A stretch of 29,365 nucleotides of DNA. It comes from an uncultured Chloroflexota bacterium (GTDB lineage Bacteria > Chloroflexota > Anaerolineae > Anaerolineales > Anaerolineaceae). The position numbers and the translations under genes are program-made. Location of the stretch: contig CADBKS010000023.1 of the NCBI GenBank assembly GCA_902795255.1, forward strand, positions 1 through 29,365. Reading direction: 5' to 3'. The stretch's first letter is position 1. The number at the start of each line of letters is the position of its first letter. Shown here piece after piece: positions 8,159 to 15,457 of the stretch. Below the pieces are notes generated by a model. The model was not told the DNA's origin. It ran no database searches and saw only the letters and a program-made list of their open reading frames with translations.

Positions 8159-8400
8159 AAATAAAAACTTCCGCCCGATTGAGGACGAAAGCTGTTCTTC
8201 CGCGGTACCACCTCAGTTCGCGGAGCCTGCTCCGCGCACTCATTGCAGCATGATAACGGACTGTGCCGGACCGGTCTAATAGTCCCGCGCGGGACGTTCT
8301 TCGGTCATCCGAGTCAGGCGACTTCAGTCTCCGTCACCGCCGGGGTTCTCAGCTGCTCCCCTTCTCTGTCCGGCACGCAAGGCCTACTGCTCCTGCGGAT
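8159..8400 (-). promoter_or_regulatory. Valine T-box riboswitch (transcription attenuator) of valS
   Basis: On the minus strand the leader contains the T-box core GGTGGTACCGCGG (8200-8212), the antiterminator element that pairs with the uncharged tRNA acceptor end. It is followed by a terminator: stem CTTTCGTCC/GGGCGGAAG (8183-8191 with 8168-8176, two G-U pairs) and TTTTTATTTT. Upstream, a long Stem I includes AGAGA- and GCTGAGA-type internal motifs and the specifier context GAA-GTC-GCC; GTC (8320-8322) is a valine codon, matching the gene served. Uncharged tRNA-Val should favour antitermination and raise valS expression. Stem boundaries were drawn by eye. Confidence 0.93.
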
Positions 8401-8403
8401 TTG

Positions 8404-8409
8404 ATTATA
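8404..8409 (-). promoter_or_regulatory. -10 box for the valS T-box transcript
   Basis: TATAAT on the minus strand, just upstream of the T-box Stem I. It implies a leader of about 300 nt before the valS ATG. Confidence 0.6.
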
Positions 8410-8500
8410 ACTGAAATTTCGGAATTGCGAAAAGAGTTGTGAGTGGTACAGGAGCACCAGATACGGGTGTGTAACTGTACCACTTTTTTCCGGTTTTTTG

Positions 8501-8506
8501 TATAAT
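8501..8506 (+). promoter_or_regulatory. -10 box for the FliB-like gene
   Basis: TATAAT 25 bases before the ATG at 8531, divergent from the valS promoter about 90 bp away. A strong AGGAGG ribosome site follows. The spacer is T-rich and no consensus -35 is seen. Confidence 0.55.
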
Positions 8507-8530
8507 TGAGCGGAAGAAGGAGGACCGATC

Positions 8531-9721
8531 ATGGAACATTATGACCGCAGGATGGTTTACGCGCCGGAATGGATGCGGCGCTTCGCCTGTCTGGCGGGGG
8601 ACTGTCCGGAAGTCTGCTGCCAGCAATGGAATGTGGATGTGGATCCGGCGCACGCGGAGAGCCTGCGTCATATTGACGATCCGGAGCTGCAGGAACTGAT
8701 GAACAGCGTGCTGCGGACGGTCCGTATCCGGCGTCCGGGATCCCGGCAGACGGATACGATCCACCGGCTGCAGCTGCTGAACCGGCCGGACCGGCGCTGC
8801 CCGCTCCTGAACGAACGGAACGAGTGCCGCCTGCAGAAAAAATACGGCCCGTATGTGCTCTGCGACACCTGCTATTTTCATCCGCGGTCTTTTTTTCAGA
8901 TCGATGAGAAAACCTTTCTCACCGCCTGTCTCTCCTGTCAGGAATGCGCCAGGCTGGCCGTCATGCAGTCGGAGCCGACGGCTTTTGCTTCTTTTGAAGC
9001 GGAACTGGATCCCACCGCGGAATGGCTGGAGACCGAACTGATCTCGGACCCTTCCGCCCGCACACTGCTGCGGGAAAGGGACCGGCTGGTCGCGGAAATC
9101 ATTTCGCGGCTGCAGGACCGCTCCCTGCCGCTCGAAGACCGGCTCCTCCGGGTGCTGGCTTTTCTCCGCAGCCCGGATCCTGCATCCGGAGACGAAGGAC
9201 CCTTCCGCAGCGGGACGGAGATGGCCGGACTTTACCTGCAGGTATTCGACCCGATAAGCGAAAGCATGGAAAAAGCGGCTCAGAGCGCCGCGCTGTTCAC
9301 CCGTGAACTGGCGGGGGGCAGTGACGGATTCGCAGCACTGCTGGCGGAAAATTACAGCCGCGGGCGCACGCTTTACCTGCCGTTCATCCGGGAGCATCCG
9401 TGGCTTGAGGAAAACTTCCTGGTCCACTGTGTTTTTTCGGATGCTTTCAGACAGTTTTACCGCTATCAGAATGAGACAGTGACCGCCGAGGAGATCCTGC
9501 GTCACGAGGCGGGGCTGATCACCGCCTGGTACTGGTTTTTCCGCATCCTGATGTGCAGCGAAGCGCTGCGGAACGGCGGGATGGATGAGGAGCTTTTCCT
9601 GAAGACCGTCGCCCGCACGGATAAGACCTGCTGGCATTATCCGGACTGGTTCGCCCGCTGTGCCGACAGGCTGGAGGAGCTTTCGGCCGGAACCGCGGAA
9701 CGGCTGATCCGCAGCCTTTAA
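8531..9721 (+). CDS. fliB: FliB-type Cys-rich (flagellin lysine) N-methylase family protein
   Basis: 396 residues. The N-terminal third carries the ordered Cys pattern of the FliB family: FACLAGDCPEVCCQQW (C20, C25, C29, C30), CPLLNERNECRLQ (C90, C99), LCDTCYFHPR (C111, C114) and LSCQECA (C136, C139). The remaining 250 residues are helical and poorly conserved. Family knowledge: Salmonella FliB methylates lysines of flagellin; the Cys residues suggest a metal or Fe-S centre. No flagellar gene occurs in this window, and relatives are common in non-flagellated anaerobes, so the substrate here may be another surface protein. ATG at 8531 with AGGAGG seven bases upstream. Monocistronic between its own promoter and a strong terminator. 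Family placement is good; the methylase activity and target are inferred. Confidence 0.8.
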   Translation: MEHYDRRMVYAPEWMRRFACLAGDCPEVCCQQWNVDVDPAHAESLRHIDDPELQELMNSVLRTVRIRRPGSRQTDTIHRLQLLNRPDRRCPLLNERNECRLQKKYGPYVLCDTCYFHPRSFFQIDEKTFLTACLSCQECARLAVMQSEPTAFASFEAELDPTAEWLETELISDPSARTLLRERDRLVAEIISRLQDRSLPLEDRLLRVLAFLRSPDPASGDEGPFRSGTEMAGLYLQVFDPISESMEKAAQSAALFTRELAGGSDGFAALLAENYSRGRTLYLPFIREHPWLEENFLVHCVFSDAFRQFYRYQNETVTAEEILRHEAGLITAWYWFFRILMCSEALRNGGMDEELFLKTVARTDKTCWHYPDWFARCADRLEELSAGTAERLIRSL

Positions 9722-9731
9722 AATAAAAATC

Positions 9732-9759
9732 AAAAAAGGATCCGAAGGGATCCTTTTTT
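9732..9759. terminator. Bidirectional terminator between the FliB-like gene and the GT-C-like gene
   Basis: Perfect 12-bp inverted repeat: six A, GGATCC, loop GAAG, GGATCC, six T. It works for the plus-strand gene ending at 9721 and for the minus-strand gene ending at 9809. Confidence 0.92.
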
Positions 9760-9808
9760 GACCGGTAAGCCCGTTTTTCTGCCGGAGCAGGCGGATGCAG
9801 AAGGCAGG

Positions 9809-11452
9809 TCAGGGTTCGCTGATGGCTTCGCGGAAAGCCGGAAGGTCCGTGATCTCATACATCACAAACCCCTCGTCATCAAAATAGATGCGCTCGGCAT
9901 AGCTCATGGCCGGGATCCCCGCATAGGTCGCCTCGTCCTCCCGGGTCATCAGGAAGAACGCCTGATCGGCTTCGGCCGTCTTATAGCTTTTGCGGCTCAG
10001 CCAGTTGGAGTACTCCAGACCGACCCGTCCGCGATGAAGCGGGACGACCGGGAAGCCGTTCATCAGCTCCACCAGCACATTGGCTTCCGTCAGGAACGCG
10101 TATCCCGCGTCATAATCATGGGCCCGGATATATTCCAGGGCGGTCTGCAGCCGGTCCGCGAGGACCGGGTCGTTATAAACGAGCCCGTCATAAGGCTGAG
10201 CGAAGGTCACCGGATCGGTAAAAAACAGCCCGTTCCAGATCCCGTTCAGCACAAAAAACAGTGTGCAGACGGTGACCGTGACCCTGCGGACATCCGGCAG
10301 CTTCAGCTTTTCCGAAAGCCTGCAGCACAGCAGCGGGGCGATCCACACCGAAGCCGAAAGCATATACCGGGAATAGTCCTCGGGAGAACGGAAAGGGACC
10401 TCGCCGAAGATAAAGATGACCACATTCAGCATCAGATTGACCGGCAGCATGGTCCGGAGCAGGAACTCCCTGAAATCCGGGATATCCCGCCGGAAAAGGT
10501 CCCGGACAGAACTGAAGATCAGCACCGCGGCGCTGAAAAGTCCGCCGAGTGAAAGAACACCCGGCAGGCTGAAGATGGCGACATCCGTCCGGAAACCGAA
10601 CTGGACCGCTGTGGCCTGCAGGATCGACCGCCACGCGCCGGCATCAGCCACTGTCAGATTCTGTTCGGTCTGCCGGTAAAGATCCAGCCCCGGGATCAGG
10701 ACAGCCGCGTTGAACAGCGTCCCGGCTGCGCCGGCCGCGCACATGACCGCGGGGACGATCATCCATTTCCGGTACGGCGTGCCGTTCTCCCCCGTGCGGG
10801 CCAGCAGGAAGAAAAACAGACATCCCGCGATCGGGATCATCAGGATGAACAGCTGCCGGACATAAAGGACCGAGGAAAGGAAGGAGACCAGAACGATCAG
10901 CACATAACGGAGCACCGTCATAAAACGCGGAGCGCCGGGCTTTCCGATCACGGAAAACAGCAGCCCGGTCAGGATGAACCCGGGGACAAAATAGGGAAGA
11001 TAATAGCAGTGATACAGGACGATCCGGCCGTAAGAAACGCAGTAGGGCAGCATCGCCAGGATCCCGCCGGCCAGGACGGCTTTCCGGCTGAGCCCGCTGC
11101 GGGACATCATATACAGGAAACTCAGCAGGTAGATACCCTGCAGGATGCAGGTCCCGAAAAAGCGGACATTCACCCAGCCGTCAAAAAAATTGAAAAGGAA
11201 GCCGTAAACCAGCTGGTTCTGGATGTTGAACTCCGTTGAATAGTACCAGTCTTCGGAATAAAGTGCCTTTTCCCGGAAGAGCAGATCCGAGAGCATGATC
11301 TCCGAAGAAGCATCGCTGTCCAGCATATGATGAGCCATCTGCCAGTTCACACGGGCAGTCAGCAGCAGTGTCAGCAGCAGCAAACCGGCAAGGAGCCACT
11401 CAGAGGCAGACAGTTTTCTCGTTTTCAATCGGGGCCATCCTTCACAAATCAT
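9809..11452 (-). CDS. Polytopic membrane protein, GT-C glycosyltransferase-like
   Basis: About 547 residues with roughly ten or more hydrophobic helices in the first 420 and a soluble C-terminal tail (about 430-547). After the first helix comes HMLDSDASSEIMLSDLL (D45, D47, E51): acidic residues in the first extracytoplasmic loop are the hallmark of GT-C transferases that use polyprenyl-phosphate sugars. This suggests, but does not prove, a surface glycosylation role. No better family name is recognisable. Start: ATG at 11450-11452 has a weak ribosome site; a TTG at 11426-11428 has AGGA nine bases upstream and would give a protein 8 residues shorter. The TTG at 11494 overlaps the -10 box and is excluded. 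Transcribed alone and convergent with the FliB-like gene. Confidence 0.7.
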   Translation of the reverse strand: MICEGWPRLKTRKLSASEWLLAGLLLLTLLLTARVNWQMAHHMLDSDASSEIMLSDLLFREKALYSEDWYYSTEFNIQNQLVYGFLFNFFDGWVNVRFFGTCILQGIYLLSFLYMMSRSGLSRKAVLAGGILAMLPYCVSYGRIVLYHCYYLPYFVPGFILTGLLFSVIGKPGAPRFMTVLRYVLIVLVSFLSSVLYVRQLFILMIPIAGCLFFFLLARTGENGTPYRKWMIVPAVMCAAGAAGTLFNAAVLIPGLDLYRQTEQNLTVADAGAWRSILQATAVQFGFRTDVAIFSLPGVLSLGGLFSAAVLIFSSVRDLFRRDIPDFREFLLRTMLPVNLMLNVVIFIFGEVPFRSPEDYSRYMLSASVWIAPLLCCRLSEKLKLPDVRRVTVTVCTLFFVLNGIWNGLFFTDPVTFAQPYDGLVYNDPVLADRLQTALEYIRAHDYDAGYAFLTEANVLVELMNGFPVVPLHRGRVGLEYSNWLSRKSYKTAEADQAFFLMTREDEATYAGIPAMSYAERIYFDDEGFVMYEITDLPAFREAISEP

Positions 11453-11493
11453 ATCCGAAAGAACCGGGCAGAAGATGCCCCGGCTCCGAGTCA

Positions 11494-11499
11494 ATTATA
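11494..11499 (-). promoter_or_regulatory. -10 box for the GT-C-like gene
   Basis: TATAAT on the minus strand, about 40 bases upstream of the chosen ATG. It rules out the longest reading-frame start. Confidence 0.5.
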
Positions 11500-11606
11500 A
11501 TGCCAAAACGCGGGCACTTCCCGCAATATGCCCGGCCCGAATTCCTCCGAAACTCACAAAAAAAACGTATTTTTAACGAAAACCCTTGTTTTTTCCGAAA
11601 ATCGTT

Positions 11607-11612
11607 TATAAT
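11607..11612 (+). promoter_or_regulatory. -10 box for tRNA-Ser
   Basis: TATAAT ending 10 bases before the first base of the tRNA, with CTTGTT 16 bases upstream as a possible -35. Confidence 0.65.
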
Positions 11613-11622
11613 AGCAATGTTC

Positions 11623-11714
11623 GGGGAGGTGCCGGAGTGGCTGAACGGGACCGCCTGCTAAGTGGTTATTGGGGTAATACTCAATCGGGGGTTCGAATCC
11701 CCCCCTCTCCGCCA
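11623..11714 (+). tRNA. tRNA-Ser (anticodon GCT)
   Basis: 92 nt with encoded CCA. The acceptor stem is GGGGAGG/CCTCTCC with one G-U pair and discriminator G, as expected for serine. The D arm is GCCGGAGTGGCTGAACGG. The anticodon loop is CTGCTAA with GCT at 11657-11659 (reads AGC and AGU). A long variable arm (class II) follows, and the T arm is GGGGG-TTCGAAT-CCCCC. It has its own promoter and terminator. Confidence 0.97.
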
Positions 11715-11715
11715 G

Positions 11716-11757
11716 AAAAAAAGTGTCTTTTGTCTGATCGATAAAAGACACTTTTTT
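11716..11757 (+). terminator. Terminator of tRNA-Ser
   Basis: A long perfect inverted repeat (AAAAAAGTGTCTTTT with its complement, 11-base loop) ending in a T-run, directly after the CCA end. It can act in both directions. Confidence 0.9.
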
Positions 11758-11759
11758 CA

Positions 11760-12041
11760 ATGAAGACGCCCTGCGGGCGAATGAAGAAATGAAGCCGCTT
11801 CGCTGATGAAGAAATTACCGGCCGCAAATCCCTGCCGCCGTCTTCATCACTGAGCGGAAGTTTAGTACCTTCATTCGGGCGCAGCCCGTCTTCATCAGGC
11901 GGCACTGCCGCCGTCTTCATCACTGAGCGAAAGCTCTGTGCCTTCATTCAGGCACAGTCCGTCTTAATCAGGCGGCCCTGCCGCCGTCTTCATGACGGAG
12001 CAAAAGCCCCATGCCTTCATTCGGGCGCAGCCCGTCTTCAT
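11760..12041. repeat. Array of hairpin-bearing repeats (73-bp period) bounded by inverted 27-mers
   Basis: Non-coding. Two complete 73-bp units (11868-11940 and 11941-12013) are flanked by a partial unit before (matching from about 11837) and a partial unit after (12014-12041). Each unit has two short stems separated by CGTCTTCAT: a GGGC-rich one and GGCGG(C)NCTGCCGCC. The outermost 27-mers, 11760-11786 and 12015-12041, are inverted copies of each other; within them the stem is CGCCC/GGGCG on the left and CGGGC/GCCCG in the inverted right copy, with loop TGC kept. The array ends 20 bp before the four-helix-bundle gene. It is not a CRISPR array. Confidence 0.85.
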
Positions 12042-12060
12042 TTTTCCGGAGAATTGAGGA

Positions 12061-12417
12061 ATGCGTAAAGATCAACTATCTGTACAGTCAATGGATTTTG
12101 CTGTATCGATCATTACCCTCGTAAAAGAGCTGAAAGCAAAACGCGAATCGATCATCTCTGGCCAAATCGGCCGCTCCGGCACATCCATCGGGGCTAATAT
12201 TCATGAAGCGCAATACGCACACAGCAAAAACGATTTTATCGCCAAACTGCAGATATCCCTGAAAGAGGCCAACGAAACCGGTTACTGGCTGGAACTTCTG
12301 TACAGAACCGGTTATTTGACCGATGAACAATATAAACAGCTTAATACTGCCTGCACACGGATCCGCGTTATGCTGATCTCCTCCATCAACACAGCGAAGA
12401 CAAATCAACAGCCGTGA
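12061..12417 (+). CDS. Four-helix-bundle protein (S23 / Avd-like family)
   Basis: 118 residues, the typical size. The family pattern is clear: LSVQSMDFAVSIITLVKEL, then QIGRSGTSIGANIHEAQYA, then SKNDFIAKLQISLKEANET and YWLELLYRTGYL. Relatives occur inside 23S rRNA intervening sequences of Leptospira and similar bacteria, as stand-alone chromosomal genes, and as the Avd accessory proteins of diversity-generating retroelements; the cellular role of the stand-alone form is not established. The gene is visibly lower in G+C than its neighbours and follows directly on the hairpin repeat array, hinting at joint transfer. ATG at 12061 with GGAG nine bases upstream. No reverse transcriptase or rRNA is nearby. 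Confidence 0.9.
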   Translation: MRKDQLSVQSMDFAVSIITLVKELKAKRESIISGQIGRSGTSIGANIHEAQYAHSKNDFIAKLQISLKEANETGYWLELLYRTGYLTDEQYKQLNTACTRIRVMLISSINTAKTNQQP

Positions 12418-12503
12418 TCTGCCCTTTTCCGGCGCCTGCCGCGGAATATGCATGTTTGGCGGATGCAGGGCTAATTTATGGTATGATAGTAATCAGGTAA
12501 ATT

Positions 12504-12869
12504 ATGGATAATAAGATCACGATCATCGAAGGACCGACACCGACTTTTGAAAACGTCAGCGCGAACTGGGCCGACAGCATCTGCGAGACCCCGGAACCGG
12601 GCTGCATCATGATGACGAACCTGCGCACCATGAACGGGCAGGGGCTGCTTGAACGCTGCCACAATACGTGGTCCCAGTGCGATACGATGTACCTTCACTA
12701 CCGCAACACGATCGGGCTTGAGGAAAAAGTTCCGATCATCGCCGCGGAAACTCTCGACACCGAAGACGGCCAGAAGCTGATCCTCTGGGTCGTTATGCCG
12801 CCTGCCAACCGGGGGCACGTTTACATCCAGACCGACGACTTCGATGACGGCGAGGACGAGGACGAATAA
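12504..12869 (+). CDS. Conserved-looking acidic protein of unknown function
   Basis: 121 residues, not recognised. It is a soluble protein, probably cytoplasmic, without signal peptide or membrane helix, with a strongly acidic tail (DDFDDGEDEDE). Three Cys (C27, C34, C57) and the phrases ITIIEGPTPTFENVSANWADS and VPIIAAETLDTEDGQKLILWVVMP suggest a compact alpha/beta fold. The ATG at 12504 is preceded by CAGG at suitable distance and a TATGAT (12482-12487) that may be the -10 box of the downstream gene string. It ends 11 bases before the C39-like gene, so the two are probably co-expressed; coding status is supported by frame length, codon use and packing. Confidence 0.7.
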   Translation: MDNKITIIEGPTPTFENVSANWADSICETPEPGCIMMTNLRTMNGQGLLERCHNTWSQCDTMYLHYRNTIGLEEKVPIIAAETLDTEDGQKLILWVVMPPANRGHVYIQTDDFDDGEDEDE

Positions 12870-12880
12870 GTTTTCAACCC

Positions 12881-14212
12881 ATGGAACCTGACAGGGATCT
12901 GCGCCCTTTTCTGTTATTTTTGCTCATTGTTATCATCATCCTCTGCGCAGGGCTGTTCACGCCGCTGCGGGAACGGATCGTGTTCCACATCGACGAACTG
13001 AAAGCACGGCTTTTCTACCTGCGGAGCGACCCGGCGAACACGCTTTTTGTTCCGCAGGGGCAGATGATCACCCCCACGGATGACCCGGCTGCACTGACAC
13101 CGGAGATCACGCCGACCGCCACGGAAGTGCCTCCCACCGCCACCGCGGCGGAGATCACTGCCGAGCCGACCGCCACCGAGATCCCGACCGAGACCCCGGA
13201 ACCGACCGCCACGCCCGAACCGCTCCCCGCGAGTTATTTCATCACGGGTGTGAAATACGAGACCCAGCACGGGATCTGGAATTACTGCGCCCCGACCAAC
13301 CTTTCCATGGCCATGACCTACTGGGGCTGGCGCGGACAGCGGACCGACATCGGGCCGAAGGTCAAACCTTTCAACAAAGACAAAAACGTGATGTTCTACG
13401 AACTGCAGGAATATGTGGAAGAATATTCCGACCTGCGTTCGCTCGTTCGTCCCGGCGGGACCGCCGAACTGCTCAAGCGCCTGATTGTGAAGGATTATCC
13501 GGTCCTGATCGAAAAAGGCTCCTTTATGCAGGAAGTCAGCGGCGCCTATTCCTGGATGGGCCATTACAATATCGTCACGGGCTACGACGATGAAAAAGAA
13601 GAATGGACCGTGCAGGACTCCTACTACAACGCCGACTACAAGGTCTCCTATGAAACACTCGCGCGGGAATGGCTCTGTTTCAACAACCAGTTCATGGTGG
13701 TCTACCCCGGCGACCGGGAGGGAGAAGTCTACAGCATCCTCGGCCCCTATACCAACAGCAACTGGGCGACCCAGAACGCACTGAAGATGGCAGACGCCCA
13801 GATCGAAGCAGCCGAAACCCCGGAAGAATACTTTTACGCCTATTTCAACCGCGGAAGCTCCCAGGTGGAAATGAACGACTTTTACGGTGCCGCGCAGTCC
13901 TACGACTTCGCGTGGAACATGTATTACCCGGATATCGAAACGAACCGCCGTCCGTACCGCATCGTCTGGTACCAGACCGGCCCTTATTACGCCTATTACT
14001 ACAGCGGCCGTTATTATGACGTGATCTCGCTGGCTGAAACCACGCTGGCCTCCACACAGGAACCCTATCTTGAGGAGTCCCATTACTGGCGGGCGATGGC
14101 TTATGTGGCGCTCGGTGAATTTGAGAAGGCGCAGGACGATGTGGAAACCTGCCTTCAGCTGCATACCGGCTTCATTGCCTGCGAAAACCTGAAATACGAA
14201 CTGGGATTCTGA
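12881..14212 (+). CDS. Membrane-anchored C39-like peptidase domain protein with TPR-like tail
   Basis: 443 residues. Residues 9-26 form an N-terminal membrane anchor. Residues 62-117 are a Thr/Pro/Glu-rich spacer (TPTATEVPPTATA...), as in many Chloroflexota cell-surface proteins. Residues 118-275 form a Peptidase_C39_2-type papain-like domain with the catalytic set visible: C136 in NYCAPTNLSMAMTYWG, H228 in GHYNIVTGYD, D246 in VQDSYYN. Residues 285-443 are TPR-like helices (YFNRGSSQVEMNDFYGAAQSYDFAW; YWRAMAYVALGEFEKAQDDVE). Predicted outside the membrane; substrate unknown. No ABC-transporter or bacteriocin gene is adjacent, so it is not an obvious peptide-export processing protease. Ribosome site weak; it follows the previous gene by 11 bases and likely depends on coupling. 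Its stop lies one base before the sbcD start. Confidence 0.85.
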   Translation: MEPDRDLRPFLLFLLIVIIILCAGLFTPLRERIVFHIDELKARLFYLRSDPANTLFVPQGQMITPTDDPAALTPEITPTATEVPPTATAAEITAEPTATEIPTETPEPTATPEPLPASYFITGVKYETQHGIWNYCAPTNLSMAMTYWGWRGQRTDIGPKVKPFNKDKNVMFYELQEYVEEYSDLRSLVRPGGTAELLKRLIVKDYPVLIEKGSFMQEVSGAYSWMGHYNIVTGYDDEKEEWTVQDSYYNADYKVSYETLAREWLCFNNQFMVVYPGDREGEVYSILGPYTNSNWATQNALKMADAQIEAAETPEEYFYAYFNRGSSQVEMNDFYGAAQSYDFAWNMYYPDIETNRRPYRIVWYQTGPYYAYYYSGRYYDVISLAETTLASTQEPYLEESHYWRAMAYVALGEFEKAQDDVETCLQLHTGFIACENLKYELGF

Positions 14213-14213
14213 A

Positions 14214-15452
14214 ATGAGCGTTAAGATCCTTCATTTTGCCGATGCCCATATCGACTCCTATACCGGCGGGCGGATCGACCCGTCAAACGGGCTTGCCTTC
14301 CACACCAATGACTTTCTCAAAGCGCTCGACGAGATCACGGATACAGCCATCGCGGAACAGGTACAGCTCGTGCTTTTCGCGGGGGATGCCTACCGCAGCC
14401 CGATCCCGGTGCCGACCTTTCAGCGTGAATGGCAGCGCCGCATCGTACGGCTGTCACAGGCCCGCATCCCGCTGCTGATGATCCCGGGCAACCACGACAT
14501 CTCTCCCAACACCTTCAAAGCCAGTTCGCTGCAGGAGCTGGACACACTCAGGGTCCCGTACCTGCATCTGGCCGCCAAAGGCGTTCATCTCTACACCCCG
14601 GACGAGCTGGACGGGGTCCCGGTGCAGGTGATCGCGGTACCATGGATGCCCGTCTCCCTGCTTGCGGCACGCGACGAGGGGAACACCCTGACACCGGAAG
14701 AACGCGCCGCACGGATGGAGAGCGAGATCACCGCACGGGTCCGCCGCGCGCTGGAAAACGCCGATCCGGCGCTGCCCGTCATCCTGATGGCGCATTACTC
14801 CGTCCAGGGCAGCCGCTACCCCTCCGGGCAGACCGCCGAAACCGGCCGTGATGTCACCCTTTCCCGCTCGCTCGTCTGCGACCCGGCTTTCTCATACACC
14901 GCCCTGGGCCACATTCATCTTTTCCAGGACCTGAATGAAGGCCAGCAGCCCCCGGCCGTTTACCCCGGATCGATCGAAAGGGTCGATTACGGTGAGGCCA
15001 GAGAGAAAAAGGGCTTCATCATCGCGGATGTCAGTCCGCAACACACCGAATACAGCTTCCGGGAACTGCACACCCGGCGGATGTACAACCTCAGCTGCAC
15101 GATCAGCGCTGCCGAAACCATGCAGCAGGAGCTGCTGGATATGCTCCCGGAGCCCGAAGATGCCCGGGGAGCCATGATCCGTCTTGAATTCACCTACCCC
15201 CACGAGTGGGAGGCCATGTTTAATGAAAAAGAGCTGCGGGCCCGGGCCGAAGGCGCCCTGGACTTCCAGCTGAAGCGGAAACCGACCTATGAAAACCGCA
15301 TCCGCATCCAAAGCGGCAACGTCAGCAGTCTGACGCCCGGCGATCTGCTCAGGGCATACTGTCAGTCGGCAAAGATCAGCGAAAGCGAAACGGAACAGCT
15401 GCTGGACCTCGCCGGACCGATCTTCAGCGGGGCCGGACTTATGAAGGAATAA
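14214..15452 (+). CDS. sbcD: SbcD, Mre11-type DNA exonuclease subunit
   Basis: 412 residues. The nuclease partner of SbcC in the SbcCD (Mre11-Rad50) complex, which cuts hairpins and processes DNA ends. Metallophosphoesterase motifs in order: DAH (D10, H12), GD (D58 in LFAGDAYRSP), GNHD (92-95), AHYSVQG, and LGHIH. The second Asp often found in GDxxD is absent here (GDAYR). The C-terminal part forms the capping/SbcC-binding region. The start ATG follows the previous stop by one base. Unusually, sbcC is not the next gene: a CorC-type membrane-protein gene lies between them. Confidence 0.94.
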   Translation: MSVKILHFADAHIDSYTGGRIDPSNGLAFHTNDFLKALDEITDTAIAEQVQLVLFAGDAYRSPIPVPTFQREWQRRIVRLSQARIPLLMIPGNHDISPNTFKASSLQELDTLRVPYLHLAAKGVHLYTPDELDGVPVQVIAVPWMPVSLLAARDEGNTLTPEERAARMESEITARVRRALENADPALPVILMAHYSVQGSRYPSGQTAETGRDVTLSRSLVCDPAFSYTALGHIHLFQDLNEGQQPPAVYPGSIERVDYGEAREKKGFIIADVSPQHTEYSFRELHTRRMYNLSCTISAAETMQQELLDMLPEPEDARGAMIRLEFTYPHEWEAMFNEKELRARAEGALDFQLKRKPTYENRIRIQSGNVSSLTPGDLLRAYCQSAKISESETEQLLDLAGPIFSGAGLMKE

Positions 15453-15457
15453 TTTTT

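Noticed and set aside
8097..8243. 49-residue N-terminal extension of ValS
   Set aside because: It translates the T-box core and terminator, and the internal ATG has a proper ribosome site and a family-like N-terminus.
11760..12041. CRISPR array
   Set aside because: The period is 73 bp with the whole unit conserved; there are no short identical repeats alternating with unique spacers and no cas genes.
12061..12417. Avd of a diversity-generating retroelement, or an rRNA intervening sequence
   Set aside because: No reverse transcriptase, template/variable repeat pair or 23S rRNA is found in the window.
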